Assembly: GCA_026122225.1 (NCBI GenBank)
Contig: JANEZZ010001905.1
Span: forward strand, 2,232,001 to 2,296,000
Source of the DNA: Heloderma charlesbogerti
Lineage: Eukaryota; Chordata; Lepidosauria; Squamata; Helodermatidae
Length of the DNA: 64,000 bases
Reading direction: 5' to 3'
The translations under genes were made by a program, and so were the position numbers. The notes under the pieces were generated by a model that was given only the letters and a program-made list of their open reading frames with translations, was not told the DNA's origin and did not search any database. Shown in pieces: positions 10,151 through 20,133 of this stretch. The stretch's first letter is position 1. Every line of letters begins with the position of its first letter.

Positions 10151-11076
10151 TAGGGATGGACGAAAGGGACTTACCTCATCCCGCAGCTTGCTTCGCGGTG
10201 GGGGGGAGGCGCTTCGGTTCTCCCCCCGAAGTTCAGGCGAAGGGGGGGAGGTGCCCCGCCTTGCCCGGCCGAAATTCAGGCCGGGTAGGAGCGCCCCGTC
10301 TACCCGGCCGCGAAAAGAAAAGTAAACACACACACACCCGTGATAGGCTACATAATGATTTACGTAGCCTATCACGGCTAGATTTCCAAAGTCAGCCGTG
10401 ATAGGCTACGTAAATCGTCACGTAGCCTATCACGGGTGACTTTGAAAAAAAAAAAAGCGCGTATGCAAATGGCGGCGCCCATGGGGACCGCCATTTGCGT
10501 TCCTTATTTTGGCACGTCTAGTCTACGTAAAGATTTACGTAGACTACGGCGAAAATAAGGGCAACGCAAATAGCGTTCCCTTATTTTCGCCGTAGTCTAC
10601 GTAAATCTTTACGTAGACTAGACGTGCCAAAATAAGGAACGCAAATGGCGGCGCCCCATGGGCGCCGCCATTTGCGTACGCGCTTTTTTTCCCTTTTTTT
10701 TTTCAAAGTCACCCGTGATAGACTATATGACGATTTACGTAGCCTATCACGGCTGACTTTGGAAATCTAGCCGTGATAGGCCACGTAAATCGTTACGTAG
10801 CCTATCACGGGTGTTGTTGTTGTTTTTTAACTTTACTCTTTTTTTTTGCAATGGCGGCGGCGGCAGCAGCCGGTTGGGAGACCGGCCACCGCCCCCGCTG
10901 AAACGCCGCCGAAACGCCACCGGGACCCGCCGCTGAGAGGGACATTCACCGAAGGTAAGTCCCATCCCGGTGGGGGGCAGGGGGCCGGTGGAGAATTTCC
11001 CCAACACTTTCGGGGGGCCGAATGCATCGGCACTTGGCCTCCCGAAGATTCGTGGAGAAATTCTCTGCCAACCCTA
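10151..11076. mobile_element. hAT-like MITE, 926 bp, built of nested palindromes
   Basis: The ends are TAGGGATGGA and, on the opposite strand, TAGGGTTGGC. Perfect 8-bp copies of ACTGGTAC lie just outside (10143-10150 and 11077-11084), the duplication length of hAT transposons. There is no transposase frame, so it is non-autonomous. The interior is GC-rich at both sides and holds the 10338-10810 palindrome. Internal hairpins around 10465-10498 share GCAAATGGCG/CGCCATTTGC with the MITE at 50916-51294. Boundaries and duplication are seen directly; superfamily is inferred from them. Confidence 0.88.
10338..10810. repeat. large palindrome containing eight smaller palindromes
   Basis: The two arms of about 230 bp meet near 10570. 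Inside lie four copies of a 40-bp palindrome beginning CCGTGATAG and ending CTATCACGG (10338-10377, 10396-10435, 10713-10752, 10771-10810). There are two copies of a GCAAATGGCG hairpin (10465-10498, 10641-10675) and two of a TAGTCTACGT hairpin (10519-10546, 10593-10620). Start-to-start spacing of the 40-mers is 58 bp in both arms. Confidence 0.95.
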
Positions 11077-11439
11077 ACTGGTACCCACAAATATCAAGGA
11101 AAAACTGCCACACTGCAGCTCTTAACTACTGAGCTAAATGCGCAACGCCCAAAGCAAGGCAAACATCATCTCCCCCAAGCATGGAAGGACCCACCAGCAG
11201 ATAAGACCTAATGATGGCAAAGAGAGAAAGCAGCTTTTATTTGGGGGGGGGGGTGCAGAGGGAATCAAATGCTGACACGGGCAGATCTGCCTTCAAAGCC
11301 TCCCCATGCTTTTGGAAGGCCATTTGCCTTTGAGGTGTTAGCTCAATGAGATTAACTTTGCAGGGATGAATGGCTGGTGCTGGGGACAATATTTTTACTG
11401 GCTATTTCTTTTTGTTTTACTCCCACAGCCCTTTGTTTT

Positions 11440-11805
11440 AGCTGTTGTTGTTTATTCGGTCAGTCGCTTCCGACTCTTCGTGACTTCATGGACCAGCCCA
11501 CGCCAGAGCTTCCTGTCGGCCGTCGCCACCCCCAGCTCCTCCAAGGTTGAATCCGTCACCTCCAGAATATCATTCATCCATCTTGCCCTTGGTCGGCCCC
11601 ACTTCCTTTGGCCTTCCACTTTCCCTAGCATCAGCATCTTCTCCAGGGTATCCTGTCTTCTCATTATGTGGCCAAAGTACTTCAGTTTTGCCTTTAATAT
11701 TCCCTCAAGTGAGCAGTCTGGCTTTATTTCCTGGAGTATGGACTGGTTTGATCTTCTTGCAGTCCAAGGCACACAATTATTCACTTTGCTAAGCCTTTCT
11801 TGATG
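11440..11805 (-). mobile_element. RTE-type LINE 3' fragment, different subfamily
   Basis: The minus-strand frame reads VPWTARRSNQSILQEIKPDC and then LKYFGHIMRRQDTLEKMLML. This is homologous to the BovB C-terminus at 40.6-40.95 kb but clearly diverged (for example GRPRARWMNDILEVTDST in place of GQQRMRWLDSITDAM). The left edge carries the 3' tail in reverse (TTGTTGTTTATTCGGTCAGT). It is 5'-truncated. Confidence 0.88.
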
Positions 11806-12164
11806 CCGTGGCTTACCTGGCGCCTAAAGTAATGTTAAACAAGGTTAGGCACTTCCTTTCTTTGGGGACAAGGGGAGGGGGGGGGAGGTACTGGGGGAAC
11901 CACCATTGGCCTGCACATCTCACTTGGGAGCACAGAGAGAGGCAGTGATTTATCTCCGCTCAATAAATACACTGAAGATGTCTGTGAAGTGTGAAAAAAT
12001 GTCTCCGGATGCATTCCTGGCATCAACAGACATCTGCTTATGTGTCTTTACAGATGGGTCAACGTTCTTTCAGGCAGCTGTTCTGGTTCAGGAGTGCTGT
12101 GCTGCGTATTATGGAGTGATCACCCAAAGATCTGAGTGAATAGGGGGCAAGTTCCAATTGAACT

Positions 12165-12262
12165 GAAGGGAGGGTCGTAGCTCAGTGGTAAAGCATGTGC
12201 TCTGTATGCAGACAGAACAGGTTCCAACACCAGCACCTCTGCTTCCAACACCCAGCTCTGCA
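12165..12262 (+). repeat. tRNA-derived SINE, 5' part
   Basis: The A box TAGCTCAGTGG is at 12178-12188 and a decayed B box (GGTTCCAACAC) at 12220-12230. The body matches the head of the full copy at 28154-28356. The 3' half is missing; a CR1 3' end follows directly. Confidence 0.7.
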
Positions 12263-12265
12263 GGA

Positions 12266-12860
12266 ACTTCATAGAATCCTAGAGTTGGAAGGGCCACTGA
12301 GGCCATCGAGTCCAACCCCTGCTCAGTGCAGGAACCCAGTTTAAAGCATCCCTCCCTGGAGAGATGGCCGTCCAGGCTCTGCTTCAATACCTCCAAGGAC
12401 GGAGAGCCCACCACCTGATGTTCAACCTAAATCTGCCTCCCTGAAACTTAAGCCCATTATTTTGTGTCTTGTATGATGGAGGACAGGCTGCGGCCCTCTT
12501 CTGTGTTGCCACCCTTTAGGTACTTGAAAAGTGCTACCATATCCCGGAGAAAAATTCCTGGAGGAAAAGGCATTCAGTGGCTACTAGTCTTGATGGCTAT
12601 GTGCTGCCTCCAGAACCAGAGTCAGTGAGCCTATGTACACCACCTGTTGGGGACCATGCGCGGGAGGGTGCTGTTGTGGGTTTCCTGTGGGCAGCTTGTG
12701 GGTTTCCTGTGGGCAGCTGGTTGGCCACCGAGGGAACAGAATGCTGGACTAGATGGACCCTTGGCCTGATCCAGCAGGGCTCATCTGATGTTCTTATTCC
12801 CCCTCAGTCTTCTCTTCTCAAGGCTAAACATACCCAGTTCTTCCCTTCATAATTCTGAAG
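12266..12860 (-). repeat. CR1 LINE fragment interrupted by another CR1-like element
   Basis: 12266-12545 is an antisense CR1 3' end running back into ORF2. 12797-12860 continues the same antisense ORF2 (CTCAGTCTTCTCTTCTCAAG and GGCTAAACATACCCAGTTC). The stretch between, 12546-12796, is in the opposite orientation and belongs to another CR1-like group. Confidence 0.75.
12546..12796 (+). repeat. CR1-like LINE 3' end nested in antisense CR1
   Basis: Plus-strand copy of the 48005-48345 family ending at GATGTTCTTA. It holds a 22-bp tandem duplication at about 12674-12720 (TTGTGGGTTTCCTGTGGGCA, twice). Confidence 0.8.
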
Positions 12861-13739
12861 CAAAGGTAAGGAGGAACGAAAAGGGTACTGGGGGGAAGTG
12901 GGCTTGTGGCAGGTACCAGAGATGAGCAGCCATGGGGGAGGAACAATGACCAAGGCGCAGAAGGCTTTATATCTAAACATACACACCGTTTTGGAGCATT
13001 CTCTTATCTTCCTGGTAGCCATAAGTGCCAGATCAAAGCTGAGCAGCAAAGCTAGGGTGAACACAATGGTGCATATCAGAAGTGCTGCAGGGGAGTTGGG
13101 CAGCACCCAGGTGGGCAATTAAATTATATTAATCTTTTAAAAACACCCCCACGGCAGAACTATAGAACCATTTTATTTCCCCCATTGTGAGCACTCCTTT
13201 ACACATGAGGCGTGGAGTGGACTGGATTTGGATTGGGGAGGGGGGACATTTACAAGGGGTGGGATGAGAAGTCTCCCCACCACCCCCATCCCCATCACCA
13301 GGTACTGAGTAACTATTGTTATGAACAGCATATGAGCTGTCCTTGGCTCAGGCATGGACACCTAAGCATCAACCCCAAAGGCGATTCCTTTATGCCAGTC
13401 ACCACATTTATGGTAGAAATCCATAGCATGACCCCCTACTGCAGATGGAGAGAGGAGAGCAAGAGAATGCCAGCTTCCTTAAGGCCACTGAAGCCTAGTT
13501 TACACACAGCAGTGAGCGTGCCAAAGGCAGGAACCACTGCCTCGGCAGCATTCTATGTGGCTGGCATCACATTTAAACTGGGTCACCACACACATCTGTG
13601 TAGTGTGCTGTACTCTTGGGCCACAGATCCCTGGCACACCAACTCACTGCACATAAAGGCTGGGATTAAATGTGATGTAAATCAGGACTGCCTAACCCAT
13701 AATGCACACCTTTTTCTTTTTTGGCCACTGCACAATCCT
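12861..13739. other. unique DNA with one long plus-strand open frame
   Basis: No repeat was recognised. A plus-strand frame starting with GTG at 13212 stays open for 215 codons and runs into the L2 tail at 13740-13859. Its composition (His-rich, no domain pattern) and non-ATG start argue against a gene. Confidence 0.4.
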
Positions 13740-14119
13740 GGTTCCAATTCTATTTATGTGTTTGCATATTTATTTAATGTACTTTTAAACTGCCCAATAA
13801 CCACAGTCTCTAGGCAGTGTACAACCCTTTACAAATATAAAACGCAAGCATTAAAATAAAGAATAAAAAATGGCACAGACTAAAACCAAGATAAAACCAG
13901 CAGCAAAGAATAAAATTGAGTCAGCACATGAAACCAAATTAAAACCAGGAGCAAAATAAAATACGAACAGCACTAAAACTATTGTTAAAATGCCTGGGAG
14001 AATAAAAAGTTCTTCACCTGGTGCCCAAAAGAATATAATGTAGCTGCCAGGTGAGCCTCTCTGAGGAAAGCATTCCACAAATTGGAAGCTACCACTGAAA
14101 AGGCCCTCTGCCTCGTGGC
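13740..14119 (-). repeat. L2-like LINE 3' region, left part
   Basis: The antisense tail (TGCATATTTATTTAATGTAC, then 'aactgcccaataacc') and the C-terminal ORF2 region ('gcctctctgaggaaagcattccac', 'ccactgaaaaggccctctgcc') parallel 30219-30718. The element resumes at 14530 after a MITE. Confidence 0.7.
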
Positions 14120-14529
14120 TGGGGATGTTTGAGAAATTTGTTTCAGTTCATTTTTTATCAGGATTTACCCAATTCACCCAGGCAACCTGCGGTTGAAGTC
14201 TGTATGTTTTCAAGCTTTTCAATGTGATCTGCAGACAAAAAAAATGCATTTGACAGCATGCATGCATTTGAAAAATAAACATGAAAAATGCGTACTTTTG
14301 AAAAATGTGCATTCATACACTTTAACTCATGGGAGAAGAATGTGTACATTTCAAAGATGCACACAGTAGATGTGTACATTTGGAAATATATGCACAGAAA
14401 TATGCACAGATTTTTGTGTGGAAAGAAAAAAAAACTCTCAGCCTGATAAGGACTTGGGTCAGATTGAGCTTCAAGATGGAATTCGGAGAATTTCAGCAAG
14501 CTCAGGTTTTGCCGATTCACACATCCCTG
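14120..14529. mobile_element. hAT-like MITE inserted in L2
   Basis: The ends read TGGGGATGTTTGA on the left and, inverted, CAGGGATGTGTGAATCG on the right. They are flanked by CTCGTGGC (14112-14119) and CTCATGGC (14530-14537). The single mismatch in the 8-bp duplication is what CpG decay would produce. The interior is an A-rich mosaic of 'aaaatgcacat'-like units shared with 16520-16781. Confidence 0.75.
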
Positions 14530-14680
14530 CTCATGGCCACTCACCTCGCCTCCTTTGGCTGAGACACCTGGAGGAGGGCCTCAGGTGATGATATTAATGT
14601 CCGGGTATGTTCAATGACTATCCAAAAGAACATTTCTGGATGCTTTGTCCATGGTTCCCCCAGCCTCATTTCGTCTTGTG
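14530..14680 (-). repeat. L2-like LINE, continuation right of the MITE
   Basis: Antisense L2 ORF2 C-terminal sequence resumes directly after the MITE target duplication ('gacacctggaggagggcctcaggtg'), completing the element begun at 13740. Confidence 0.55.
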
Positions 14681-14964
14681 GAGTGTTCAAACCGGTGTAA
14701 TGCCTCTTAGTTGGTGCTGGATTTAACTGTGCAACTGCAGAGATCCAGCGATCATCAGATAATAGGGCAGTTCAGGCCACAGCAAGCCCGGCGGGCAGGC
14801 CCCTGTGCCTTCAGGCAACCCACAGCCACTTCCCTTTTATAAACTGACTGGGGTTGCGTCCAGTTCCCACACCCTGCATGCCACCCACTCAGGAGATCCC
14901 ATGCCATGGGCAGTCATGAGATAAAGAGCCTCAGAATCTGCTGAGGCTGAACTGGCTTCAAGGA

Positions 14965-15035
14965 ATTCACGCATGGGGCATTATGGGACTTGTAGTCAAC
15001 ACATCTGGAGGACGGCAGGTTGGGGAAGGCTGCTA
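14965..15035. repeat. hairpin MITE A, right half
   Basis: Contains GGGACTTGTAGTCAACACAT and GCAGGTTGGGGAAGGCTGC, the right arm of the hairpin. The left arm is missing. Confidence 0.65.
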
Positions 15036-15040
15036 TTAGG

Positions 15041-16010
15041 CAAGCAACAGTAAGACCACCCAAACAAAACTCCCAATTCATGGTACTGTCTCTACTGTGG
15101 GCAGCACAACCCTATATGTGTTTACTGAGAAGTCCCACTTAGTCCAAAGTAATTACTCCTTTGTCAGCATGCACTGGATTGCAGCCAAACAGAACAATCT
15201 TATGCGTGTTTCTCAGATGTAAGCAATAGTATGCACAATGGGGCTTACTTCTAAGTAAGTGTGCAGCGGGTTGCCATGTGACAGTTTGGGGGTTGTTTTT
15301 CAAATTGTAATATTTAGTTCTGGTATCGTTGTTCTGGCTGATGGCCAAGACAAATAGAAGCATGATGATAATGACTACTACTATTCTTCTTCATCGTCAT
15401 CATCAAGTGCAGAACTGGAAAAAAAGAATGCTATCTGTGCATTTTGCTCTACTTCTTTGTTATATCCTACCCCCTATTTCTGTTCTGCTCAAATAACAAG
15501 AGTTCTCTCCAAGGTTTATACTTAAGTATCATAACTTCCTTGATCTGAAATATTGCTTTTCAGCCTTTAGTTATATCACCCTATGCACCTTATTTAAAGT
15601 TCTTTTCTGTACCTTTTAAAAACATAACAATTATTATACTTGTCAGAATCACCTTTTTCTTTACGTACATTCACACACGCACACACGCACACACACACAC
15701 TGGCCTTTTCTTACATAACATTTTTTCTTGCATCTTTAAGAGGAAAAAATATTTTCAAGTTGGCAACATTTCATAAACAAAACTTTGGAAAACTAAAAGA
15801 TGCAAGTGCTCAAAACAATAATGCGGCAATGTATAGTACCAATAATTCTCAGTATCTGCACCAACAACTTCATTTTAGGAACACTTCTAAAATGTTTTTC
15901 ACACACCTTTATCACCTATTTTGGAATGTTATTAATTCCTGGTCATTTAATCTGAACTGAAAATCTCTCTCACGCACACACTAGCATTTGCTTTCTCTCA
16001 TAAAGTCCGC
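15041..16010. other. AT-rich unique DNA with a CA run
   Basis: 15095-15265 holds short inverted stretches around 'actgagaagtcccactta' and 'ggcttacttctaagtaagtg' that recall a small dispersed repeat also seen at 34245-34335. A CA/CG-rich microsatellite lies at about 15670-15700. Nothing coding was recognised. Confidence 0.4.
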
Positions 16011-16129
16011 CAGCCTTCCCCAACCAAGTGTCCTCCAGATGTGTTAACTACTTCTCCCATAATCCTGCTTAGGGGATTATGGGAGTTGTAACCCATCACA
16101 CCTGGAGGGCACCAGGGTGGGGAGAGCTA
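16011..16129. repeat. hairpin MITE A, complete and clear
   Basis: CAGCCTTCCCCAACCAAGTG on the left and ACCAGGGTGGGGAGAGCT on the right are inverted copies. Inside them CTCCAGATGTG pairs with CACACCTGGAG, and the centre TCTCCCATAATCC...GGATTATGGGAG is itself palindromic. Confidence 0.85.
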
Positions 16130-16149
16130 CTCCCGTCACTGTCTCTTAT

Positions 16150-16520
16150 TAAATACTGCTTAATATCACCACCCTTAGATACAGGGCAATCCAGGGAAGT
16201 TTACAATAAGACACAAAACAACATATAAAACACCTTTCTCTATTATGTTCTAACTCATCTATCTCTCACTGTTTTTGTATATGCAATTCTTGCTTGATTT
16301 CATTTTAGTTTACTTCATATGAACTCTCTTAACTGTTCTCTAGCCCTTTGCTGAATGTCAACAATTCCTCCTTAGCACTGTTGCTTTGTTTTTGCAAGCA
16401 CATCCATGTATTTCATTTCTCCTCATTCAATTATGCTGTTATTAAATTGGGAAGGTCCACACAAATGTAGGTGGTCCTTCAAGTAACCTGATCCCAAATG
16501 GTTTAGGGCTTTATGGGCCA
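16150..16520 (-). repeat. old L2-like LINE pieces
   Basis: 16150-16235 looks like an antisense L2 3' tail. 16440-16520 has the 'ccttcaagtaacctgatcccaa...gtttagggctttatgggcc' stretch seen at 30640-30690. The middle is AT-rich and unassigned. Confidence 0.45.
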
Positions 16521-16781
16521 AAACATGTGTAAATTTGAAAAATGCACATGAAAAATGCATACTTTCGAAAAATGCACACAAATACACTTTAATCAGTGGG
16601 CAAAGAAAGTGCACATTCCAAAGACGTGCACAACGGATGCATTCAGAAAAATGTGCATGGATTTCCATGAGGAAAAAAAAAAACAAAGCTCACAATTTGA
16701 TATGGACTCAAGTTGGAAGAACCTTCAAGATGGAATTCGGAGAAGTTCATCAAGCTCAGTTTTTGTTGGTTCGCACATCCC
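16520..16781. repeat. second copy of the A-rich hAT-like MITE, left end missing
   Basis: It is colinear with 14270-14529: 'aaatgcacatgaaaaatgcatac', 'caagatggaattcggagaa' and a right end GGTTCGCACATCCC. The left terminus was not found, so it is truncated or internally deleted. Confidence 0.7.
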
Positions 16782-17374
16782 AAGCAAAAGGCTGCTGCTC
16801 TGTCCTACACCAAAAATGTTGCATTTGGTGCAAGCTGATCTCCTGCTCCCGTGAAGCACCCATTAAACATTAAAAGAAGCAACAACAAATGAACTGAAAC
16901 ACAGGAGCATTCAGAGCCAGGAGAATCAACTCAAAGTCTCTCATCAAGTTCGGGGGGTTGGGGAGGGAGAGGTTGGCGGGGAACCTGCTCCAGTATGAAG
17001 CACTGGACAGAGGTGCAAAACCTCAGCAAGGCTGACACAAACCCTAGTGCATTGTTCAAACTCAGGCAGTGGGGAGGAGAGTCTGACGGCAACACAGGAG
17101 GAACCACAATGCCTCCTCTCTTCCCGCTGCAGCCAGGCAGCTCATCCCGCCCACACAGCACGAGCCCACGAACAGGCAACATGGGCTGCGTTTGCTCAGC
17201 CCGGGAAGCAGGTATTTGGTTCGCCCCGCCCACCTGCAAAGGTGAAAGGGCAGCCAGTTGACCGCCGGGGTTCCAGCCACAAAAGGGGGCTAGGGTGGGA
17301 GGGACTCATCTGGATACAGTCCAAAAAGAAAGGAGGCAGCCCCAATCATTACCTACCCACTGACCAGTGCTGGC

Positions 17375-17480
17375 TTCAGGTTCTGGGGGGTCCTTGGGAA
17401 AGATGCCATCAATGCACCCCCTACAACTTCAGGTTGTGGGGGGTCCTTGGGCAAAATGCCCTCAATGGGACCCCTACCAT
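17375..17480. repeat. two-copy tandem duplication, unit about 53 bp
   Basis: Each unit contains CTTCAGGTT.TGGGGGGTCC, then TTGGG.AA.ATGCC.TCAATG and a C-rich end. The copies differ at several positions, so the duplication is not recent. Confidence 0.8.
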
Positions 17481-19282
17481 GAACAGGCCTGCCTCCTTCT
17501 TGTTTTCACCTCCGCAGCCCATGCACTTGCCTTCTTCCTCTGGACTCAAGTTGGTCCACCTGCCCGGAGGGAGAGCCCGAGGCAAGTGAAGGATGCTGCG
17601 CTGTCCACCTACTCACTCTGATCACTGCCTGCATGATTCGAGAGAGCAGGGGAACAAGCAAGCACAGCAAGCAGGAACAACAGCACGGCCAGGATGCCCA
17701 CAGGGCTGGCAGTGGGCTTCCTTGGCAGGTGCCAAGCAATGGTCACCCTCTGATGCTGGCCCCACACTGCCTGAGTATGGCTCTGAGTCCGAGACGAAGA
17801 TTATTTGGTGAACCAAAAGAAACAAACAAGGCAATGCAGGTGGCTTTTCACTGCATTTCTCCACCCTCGACCCTGGTTGCCGGGGGGGGGGGGGGGCTCT
17901 GCTGTTCAGCCCGTAAATGGCAGACATGGTGGCTGGCATGTAGCATATTTGAGCTGACAACCATTGCATGGCAAAGCCAGTGGCAGAACTGAAAGAGCCA
18001 GCAGGAGGTGCGCAGCACGCGGTTCTGGTTGGCAAAGGCTGCCATTCTCCATTTCTCGGCAGCATTAAGCCTTCTCAGGGCTGAACCCTTGCATCATTAT
18101 GAGCTGGCCTTTGATGACTAAGAGGAGAAAAAAATCCAGGATGCAGTTTTCACTTCTTCCTCGCAGGATGACTTGAAAACAGTGCTGCTGCTCTGTGCAT
18201 TTATATTTAGTCTCCTTGCCTCCTGTCTGTGTAATAACTTTCTGAATCACATTCATCAAAGCAGAGCAAACACAAACCGGCTCGAATCACAGGTTGGCTG
18301 TGTTAATCACAGCTCTCCAAAAGTTGCTCGCCTTTCTGGGGGGAGGGGAGTATGTACCCTGGCCTTTCTGTTCTCACTTTGCAACATCATCTTTGGCCAG
18401 GCCTGCACAACGCAAGACGTGTGGAGGGGTTGATGTTCCACATAAACCCCTGGAGGAGAGCCAGATAACTCATTTTTTTATTTTATTTTTTGCACCCTTT
18501 TCCCACTTCTTTAGCAAGGAGAGCTATGTATGGCCTCGCCAGGTCCATCAGAAGTGGGGGTGAGAAAACACCTCCATCACCACTATGCCTGCATTGGTTC
18601 TCCACACCCCAGAAACAGAGATGTGTAACGGACTGGGTGCCACTTTCTCCATCCGGTTGTAACCAGCCAGCTAAGCTGAGCACCTGAGTCCGAGATGCCC
18701 TGGGAGGGAGAATGGCTGGGAAAGTAAACTGCGTGCAGCTCGATGAGTCCACAAAAGAGATCTAGAGATGCAACCCAGGTGCCTCTCTTGGAGTCCACTA
18801 GGGTGAGGAAGCCCCATCCCTTTTCTTTGCCGGAACCGTAGAGCTTTAGCCCCTTATCCCCAAGGATGAGCAGCTGAGGAGTTGTATTTTTCGCCTCTTC
18901 CTCTGTGGCCCACCATGAAGGATCAGTTATCACTACCACCTAATTTACAGATTTGGACAACAACGGGACATCCAACGAAACTTTGGGATGGCTTCTGATG
19001 GGCAGGGGGAAGCCAACTGGCAACAGGGATGTTAAGCATTTATAATGTTTCGGTAGTTTTAAAAATCCCCAGCCCTGTCATACCCATCAAATGAAGGCTT
19101 TCAGGTTGCCCTAGAAAGAAAACCGTCCCAGGAAACAGTTTGAAGGCACACGGTGAAATTCTTCTCCTGATGTTGGCCAGGTCCAGCACTAAAAGCTTTC
19201 TGAAAATATTGTAAGGCCTTAAGCTTTATTTTTTTTAACAGTTCAAAGTGCTTTGGCTACTGAAATAGTATAGAAATGTAAT

Positions 19283-19330
19283 GATGGATAGATGGATGGA
19301 TGGACAGACGGGCAGGCAAGCGGACAGGCG
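19283..19330. repeat. GATG/GGCA short tandem repeat
   Basis: A run of GATG-like units passes into GACAGGC-like units. Confidence 0.75.
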
Positions 19331-19417
19331 ATCTCATGAAAAAGTGAGATGTAGGAACATGGGAAGCTGCCTTATACCAAGTTATGCCATTGGTAAATCT
19401 AGCCCAGTACTGTCATT

Positions 19418-20133
19418 TATTTATTTGTTTGTTACATTTAAATGCCACTTTTTCCTCCAAGGTGCCCAAGGAGGCAATTACGATGAGGGTTTGCTTGACG
19501 TGCCTTCCGCTGAGCTCGTTTCTCCCTTCCGCCCTGTCCTCATGCTTCTTCAAAGTCCATAGTGCCTTTAATATAGGCTGACCTCCTAGCGCTCATGGGT
19601 TAGAGCTTCCCAGTTCTCAGTGCTTATGTTATATTTTTTTAGATTAGCTTTGAGAACATCTTTAAATCTCTTTCGCTGACCACCAATATTCCGTTTTCCA
19701 TTCATAAGTTGGGAATAAAGTAGCTGCTTTGGAAGACGATGATCAGGCATTCGAACAACATGGCCGGTCCAGCGAAGTTGATGTTGGAGAATCATTGTTT
19801 CAACGCTGGTGGTCTTTACTTCTTCCAATACGCTGACATTAGTCCGTCTGTCTTCCCAAGTAATGGATCCAGAATTGGCCTTCACAGCCACCTGCAGACC
19901 CACTGCTAAGACTCTACCCCTGGAAGACAATCTTACTCGGTTACGAGTGATCGCCATGATGACATGATCTTCTCCCTCCTTTTTATCTTCACAATAACCT
20001 TGTGAGGTAGGTTAGGCTGGGAGTCAATGACTGGCCCAAAGTCACCCGGTGAGCTTCATGGCAAAGTGGGGACTAGAACCCAGGTCTCCCCAATCCAACA
20101 CTCTAACCACTATACCATACTGGCTCACTACAC
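19418..20133 (-). repeat. CORE/MIR-like SINE, itself interrupted
   Basis: The 3' part is at 19418-19490 (antisense TTATTTATTTGTTTGTTACA, then 'ccactttttcctccaaggtgcccaaggaggc'). The tRNA-related part is at 19965-20133 (CACAATAACCTTGTGAGGTA, 'gtgactggcccaaagtcaccc', then a B box in reverse, 'ctagaacccaggtc'). A LINE fragment separates them. Confidence 0.75.
19566..19960 (-). mobile_element. non-LTR retrotransposon ORF2 C-terminal fragment, clade uncertain
   Basis: The minus-strand frame contains LRWTGHVVRMPDHRLPKQLL followed by GGQRKRFKDVLKANLKKYNI. This pattern is common at the C-terminus of LINE reverse-transcriptase proteins. It differs from the BovB and CR1 copies in this window, so it is a separate lineage. 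It lies inside the CORE-SINE. Confidence 0.75.

Larger units (their letters stand above)
16782..19344. other. unique DNA, no supported gene
   Basis: This is the longest stretch without recognised transposons. 17375-17480 is a two-copy tandem duplication of about 53 bp. At 17181 an ATG opens MGCVCSARE before a possible GT donor. At 18166 a pyrimidine tract plus AG precedes an open stretch rich in Leu and Cys. None of these is backed by a second exon. A poly-G run lies at about 17881-17895. Confidence 0.4.

Noticed and set aside
10338..10810. Regularly spaced 40-bp repeats that could be mistaken for a CRISPR array
   Set aside because: The units are palindromes within a larger palindrome inside a MITE with target duplications. 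There are no variable spacers or Cas genes, and the DNA is clearly from a vertebrate.
18173..18433. Small secreted protein with a signal-peptide-like start (LKTVLLLCAF)
   Set aside because: The apparent start codon is TTG, not ATG, and no in-frame ATG precedes the hydrophobic stretch.
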